Source: Hevea brasiliensis (Eukaryota > Streptophyta > Magnoliopsida > Malpighiales > Euphorbiaceae). Taken from it: 64,000 nt of DNA. Below are positions 59,101 to 64,000 of the stretch, one piece after another. The notes under the pieces are model-generated. The model was not told where the DNA came from. It saw only the letters and a program-made list of their open reading frames with translations, and did no database searches. Positions within the stretch are counted from its first letter, which is position 1; every line of letters begins with the position of its first letter. The DNA is taken from assembly GCF_030052815.1 (NCBI RefSeq), contig NC_079510.1, positions 45,970,725 to 46,034,724 on the forward strand, in the 5' to 3' direction. The translations under genes were made by a program, and so were the position numbers.

Positions 59101-61914
59101 GAAGAAAAGAAAAAACCTGATGGGTAATCTACGTTTATCAACATTCAATTGTGTTGCTGACTTAATAAATACCATTAGAGCTGAACTGGGTTGAACCACC
59201 ACGTCCATAACGGTCTGCACCAGCTCTGCCACCACGATGTGTTGTGTTATTAGCACCACGGTACCTGGGATCAGTTGTCTCCTTATTCTGAATCAACAAC
59301 AGAAAGATAAGTGAAAACAGATAAAAAGAAACATCATAACTACAATTGAGACAATCAAATAACAGATTAGAAATGGTTTAACAAGCTACTTTTCTCACAT
59401 TGACAGCTCAATAGAAGAACAGAAAACAGGTCACAATGGTAGGTTCTCAATTAAAGGGGTCATAAGAAATGACAAATAAATTTATCATGAGCAACTGAAC
59501 AAATTCAGGAAATCATATGAGACAAATATCTGCATATCATGCATACACTCACCTCTTTTTTCTTTTCTCGTTTGCTCTTGACCTCACGGAAAGGATCTAC
59601 AGCAAGAAAAATCTCCAAGTTAAAAATAAATCTGAGTGGAAGGTAACAGATGAAACAAAAATTCCAGGAAAAGTCCCACACTTGTATCAAATAAGGCATG
59701 GAAAAACTAATGATGAGAATCAGAATGAGAACATTAACAGACAACTAAATACTATAACACTATAAAAATCATTTTCAAATGAAAACAACTGATGCTCTCA
59801 CAAGATCAGTTGAAACCCAAAAAAAAAAAAAAAAAAAGAAATGGTTGACGATGAAAGCAACATTAGATATTATAGCAGCATGCAAAGATTTATTCACAAA
59901 AAGGAAAGCATTTTTTCACGTTCTCCGTCAAAAAGGTGAATGGTGGGAATCAATGGGCCACCTCCAAAGTCATCAAAAGCAGCATAATATCTTAAGTAAT
60001 TTAGAAGGTTGAAGAATGAGAAGTTCCCCTAATATACATAAACAAATAGTTGACCTTAGTTTCCTGTAAATGCTATTGACGACTCAGTAGGCTAAAAAAT
60101 ACATTGTTACTTTAATTTTCCATTAAGAAAAGTTGGACAGTATGCACACACATGCACGTGCATATGTAACATGTATGCATGCATGTATTCACACAGACAC
60201 TTGTTAGTGTGTCTACATACTTGGGTTGTGCTACAACTTATTGAATTGGTGGCCTAAGTTTTCTTTTATACAAAAGAAAGTCAACTCTTATCATGCGTGT
60301 TGTTGAAAAGTTCTAAACTTCAGATATACTCCCTTTGTCCTATAAAGGTAGGCTCACTTTCTTTTTTTCATCTCTTTTGAAATTGTAGGCCACTTTCTCT
60401 TTTGAAATTGTAGTGATATAGCTCTCCAAAATATCAATGCACTTGACCCTGTGACCCAGACATTCGGATACCGGTGCCCTGAACCATATACATAGTTTGG
60501 TCCATGTACATGATTCGGTCATGATCATGATTCAGACTATCGTTTAGCTCCACATATAGTGGCTTGGACACTGTAAGACTCGCCTAACAAGTTGGTAGAG
60601 TCCTAGTCGAAGTATAACTCTATCTGTTACATATGCTCATCTCTATCCATGGGGGACTCCATGTCCTAATTCTAATAGGATTCCATCACAATATCAATCC
60701 ATCCTACCTGCCCTCTTGGTAGCAGACTCGCAGTAGAAGTGTCCATCAGATGCCTATAAAAGGAACTCACGCCTTCACAACCAAGTATGTTATTCTCTCT
60801 TTAGTGCATTAAAAGATTGCTCTAGAGTGTCATTATTGACTTAGGCATTGGAGAAGTTACTAAGCTAACCAACTAACTCACCCTTGCTCTTGCCTGTTTT
60901 GCACATCCATACCCTCAGGATATATCCACAGCAACATCAGGTAGTTTATTTATTAGTTTACTAATGTGCCTGTATTTTATACACATTGAAAAATTAAAAT
61001 TCATTAGTTTCAAGAATAATTTAGTAACATGCATGACTCATTTAGTTTTTAATGAAACAGCATTAGTGGATGGCACAGAAGTCCGTCTATATTTTACAGG
61101 ACTGAGGGAGTATTTCTTTGTGTTTATCAAGAACTTCCACAGCAGTGCTTTTATCATCAAGTTTATGCAGCATCAAGCATTTGGATTAAAACTTTCAATC
61201 TGTGAAAGGAACTGTTAATTGTGGGACAAAAAAGAAGAACGTTTTTAACAATTAGCTACATATTCAGGGAAAGGCCTACAAGCATAGAGTGAATGGATGG
61301 AAAAAAAAAAATTAAAACTGAAACTTCACCACGCAGTTTAATCAAAGAAGAACAATGCAATATTTTTCAGTTTACCACTGGAGAAACAAAGCACACACAA
61401 GCAGAACCAGAATCCACAGGAAAATTTATAGAGAAGAAAATCAAAGCCGTGCAATTTCAGCTCTAGCAAGCAAAAAACTTCAAATCAAAAATATAGATTT
61501 CCGATCAAATTGAAACCCACGCAACAATATTAACTTTACTCCACTAAGCCTATCGCTCACTCCATGGCAAGAAAACTTTTATTATTTTACCATGAGAACG
61601 CAAATCGTTCATCTCCCTGACCACCCGAAGGGAAAAAAACAAAATACTTGTCATCGATTTTTCCAGAAAGCACATAGAAAACACGATAAAAGAAAAGAAA
61701 AACCTTGAGAGAGGAGGCGATTAACGGCCTCGTTAGGGTCCATATTACACTCTTTAAGCATAGCGTAGATCTCGGACTCTGGACAGTTCACAATCTCCTT
61801 CAAGCTCTGAACCATCTTCCTCGACCCCGCCGGAATACCCGATATTCCACTACTACCCTTTCCAGTATTGTTGCTGTTATAGCTGGCTGCTGCTCCTCCT
61901 CCTTTGCCGCTCAT
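53130..61914 (-). CDS. GBF-interacting protein 1-like (DUF1296) protein, ten coding exons
   Basis: Nuclear/cytosolic plant protein of the GIP1 family; in Arabidopsis GIP1 is reported to bind G-box factors and help their DNA binding. Exons: 61914-61704, 59596-59553, 59287-59173, 59072-58943, 57944-57304, 56550-56274, 56188-55912, 55417-55253, 54123-53662 and 53417-53130. All are GT-AG and phases sum to 869 aa. The N-terminal GIP1_N/DUF1296 domain (about residues 25-85) reads MVQSLKEIVNCPESEIYAML, KECNMDPNEAVNRLLSQ and, across the splice, DPFREVKSKREKKKE. It is UBA-like. An RGG/RG-rich segment in exon 3 follows (RGGRAGADRYGRGG), then the conserved SMADIVKMGRP in exon 5, and a long Gln/Ser/Pro-rich tail ending QLWQNSY. 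An in-frame upstream ATG at 62016 would add 34 residues, but MSGKGG is the family start and is preferred. Confidence 0.92.
60330..61110. mobile_element. Stowaway-like MITE, split by a solo LTR
   Basis: The left end CTCCCTTTGTCCTATAAA and the right end TTTACAGGACTGAGGGAG are inverted, with TA on each side (60328-60329, 61111-61112), the Stowaway/mariner signature. Without the inner LTR it is about 250 bp, the usual size. Lies in intron 1 of the GIP1-like gene. Confidence 0.78.
60414..60939 (+). mobile_element. Solo LTR (526 bp) nested in the Stowaway-like MITE
   Basis: Starts TGATATAGCTCTCC and ends AGCAACATCA. TATA box in GCCTATAAAAGGAAC near 60752. Flanks TGTAG and GGTAG form a 5-bp duplication with one mismatch. 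No internal sequence, so a solo LTR. The TGATA...TATCA-like ends and single TATA are typical of LTRs; the family is not identified. Confidence 0.65.
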
Positions 61915-61940
61915 TCTCTCTCTCTCTCTCTCTCTCTTTG
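61915..61940. repeat. CT microsatellite in the GIP1-like 5' untranslated region
   Basis: About 12 CT units directly upstream of the MSGKGG start (AG on the coding strand). Such tracts are common in plant leaders and may affect expression. Confidence 0.9.
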
Positions 61941-62016
61941 TCTCCCTCAGATCTGAGAATAAACGATGTCGTTCGTTGGATACACAAACTCCTGCTCTGT
62001 CTCTTGTACGCTGCAA

Positions 62017-64000
62017 CGGAGGTAAAGAAGACGAAGATATGTAAGCTCGTTTCTGTGTTTTTAGCCCCGAGAAAACCCTCTCTTTCTCTCTCTTTATTAT
62101 TATTATTATTTTTTTTTTCTTTCTGCGTATGAGTGGATTTTTTTTTTTTTTTTGGAAGAACGAAATTTGTTATTTGTTTGCTTTGATTATCGTCACACCC
62201 TAACCCACTTCCTAACTGTAATTAAACGTGGGTTTTTATTTTATAAATTTTAATAATACAAATTTTATTATTTATAATTATAAAAATTCAAAATAAATTT
62301 ATTACACTAAAATTTTTTAAAAATATATATATATATAAATGTTGTAACACACACATATTTAAATGAAAGTGTATTTTTATATGTTGTTAATAATAATTTT
62401 AATTTATATATTTTTTAAAATTTAATAGGTAAAAGAAAAATATTATTTTAAATTTATTGTTAATTAATTTATATTTTATTTTTATTAAATTTTATATAAA
62501 CTATTTATAATTATTAGAAAATAACAATTTAATTATATTTTAATAAATTAAAAATAATTTAATAATTTTAATTATTGTGACTTTAAGATTTAGTAAATAA
62601 TTATTTAAATTATGAAATTAAGACAATGATTATAATATAATAAACTAATTTAAAAAATTAAAAAAAAAAACTATTTAACACAAAAGATGATAGCTATTAT
62701 AGATAATTTAATTTATCTATATATAATAACCGACACATGATGTCTTTAAAAAAATATTTATATGCTTTATGTATAGATAAATGGATAAATTTTAAGCTGA
62801 AGATGAAAAAACGTGCACTTGAGTCAAGTTGGATATAAGAAACATTTTAAAACATAAAGTTAAATAAGTGTAACCTTTCATTTGAAATTTAAATAATATA
62901 AAAACTAAAAATAATAATAGTTAATAATGTGGTTTCCTTTTTTAAAAAAATAAAATAAAATAAAAGCTATTGACATTGAAATGAGATTAAAGCTGAACAA
63001 ATATCCATTGTAGTTTCTTAATTTGAAAAATATAATATAAAATTTTTTTAAATTTTAAATTTTATATAATAGAATTTTTTGACATTTAATTATCAGTTTC
63101 GATTACAAATAAATATAAATAAATTTAATATGATAGTTATTATTATCTCTATTTCTCATTTAACTTTATTAGTCATAACTCTATAATTTGTAATATTATT
63201 ATTTTTTAATTTTATCATTTATAATATTACATTCTTATTATCTTATTTAATATAAATATATAATTTTTAATGTTAATTTGACTAATGAGTAATATAATTT
63301 TTTAATAATTTTTAAAATATTGTTAATAGATTTAACTTTTTACATTTTTATTATAAACAATATATTATTAAAAAAATTATTGTTAATTAGTCTTTATTTT
63401 TTGAACAACATGTATTTATAATAAAAAAAATATAAAAAAAATTAAATATACTAACAAAATTTTAAAAAAATATATTACTCAATAAATAAATTAAGATTAA
63501 AAATTCAATGATATATCTATACTGGATGAAGCAATAAAAATATAATTTTAAATAATAATAATGTTATAATAATGTAAAGTTGTGAGATAAAGTGCTACAA
63601 ATAATAAAGTTAATAAATAATGATATAAAATTAAAAAATAATATTATTATAACTAATAAAATTAAAGATTACCTTTTTACACGTAACATTAATAAATAAA
63701 AAATAAAGACTGGCGTGTAGAGAGCGAGTGAAAAAAGGGGGATGATAGTGTTTATCCAACAAGTATCGGCTCTGGCGTGTACAAATAAAGACTGTCCACG
63801 TACTTTTTCTAGGCGGATTGAGTGGATGACCTACCTGATTGCTGACACGCACAGCTTGCACTAATTAAAGCCAGATTTATTCATGGAATTTGGGTGGGCT
63901 ACGCTTGTGGGCCACTTGATGGGACTTTGGCCCATTTCTACCCTTTCCCTAAATAATTCTAGAGGATGCCACAGCTGAAATATATGCTTTTGTATTATTA
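62017..64000. other. GIP1-like promoter and AT-rich intergenic DNA
   Basis: The first ~150 bases are the likely leader/promoter with CT and T tracts. Bases 62180-63680 are extremely AT-rich, with no ORF. The last 300 bases are more balanced in composition and could belong to a neighbouring gene outside the window; nothing specific was recognised. Confidence 0.55.

Noticed and set aside
61651..62016. Upstream in-frame start (34 extra residues) of the GIP1-like protein
   Set aside because: The Arg/Glu repeat comes from the CT microsatellite and the family starts at MSGKGG; kept only as an alternative.

Overview
This is plant nuclear DNA, almost certainly from a eudicot. It has spliced GT-AG genes for an R2R3-MYB factor, a CorA-like membrane transporter and a DUF1296/GIP1-like protein, set among AT-rich spacers and several generations of nested transposons. 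The repeat types would fit Malpighiales/Euphorbiaceae, but that is only an impression.

Bases 1-24031 are one very large Ty3/gypsy element of the Tat/Ogre type, coded on the minus strand. The left (3') LTR is cut by the window start. The right (5') LTR is complete at about 6.2 kb (17845-24031). Reading right to left, the internal part holds a PBS matching a tRNA 3' end, a leader with a perfect 57-bp tandem duplication, ORF1 (DUF7745-like head, coiled-coil tail), gag, protease, RT/RNase H, a second archaeal-type RNase H, integrase, a block of about 61-bp tandem repeats and a polypurine tract. All reading frames are broken by stops or frameshifts. Each LTR also carries, antisense to gag-pol and with its own TATA box, a two-exon gene (Transposase_28-like head, coiled-coil tail) whose 61-bp intron joins two reading frames in phase. 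The two copies are broken at different places.

Bases 24032-29978 are the remains of an older LTR, probably a Tekay/Del-like chromovirus. The Ogre-like element abuts it on the left, and a 3.6-kb solo LTR with a perfect AAAGA target duplication sits inside it. Bases 29979-39000 hold AT-rich spacer, a tRNA-like fragment, a 488-bp MULE-type MITE with a perfect 10-bp target duplication, a truncated RTE-type LINE, the MYB gene (32989-34036, minus) and a probable copia-like LTR remnant (34870-35555).

Bases 39055-51022 (minus) are a CorA-like transporter gene with seven coding exons (562 aa predicted). Its introns have been enlarged by a 2.1-kb non-autonomous LTR element (41028-43094), an Au-like SINE (about 44085-44230) and a 5.2-kb Ty1/copia element (44378-49611, TSD AACAC). 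The left LTR of that copia element was itself hit by a 379-bp MITE.

Bases 53130-61914 (minus) are a ten-exon GBF-interacting-protein-1-like (DUF1296) gene, 869 aa predicted. Its first intron contains a Stowaway-like MITE split by a 526-bp solo LTR. Bases 62017-64000 are promoter and AT-rich intergenic DNA. No CRISPR arrays, rRNA genes, convincing tRNA genes or bacterial features were seen. The most unusual signal is the spliced antisense gene embedded in both LTRs of the Ogre-like element.
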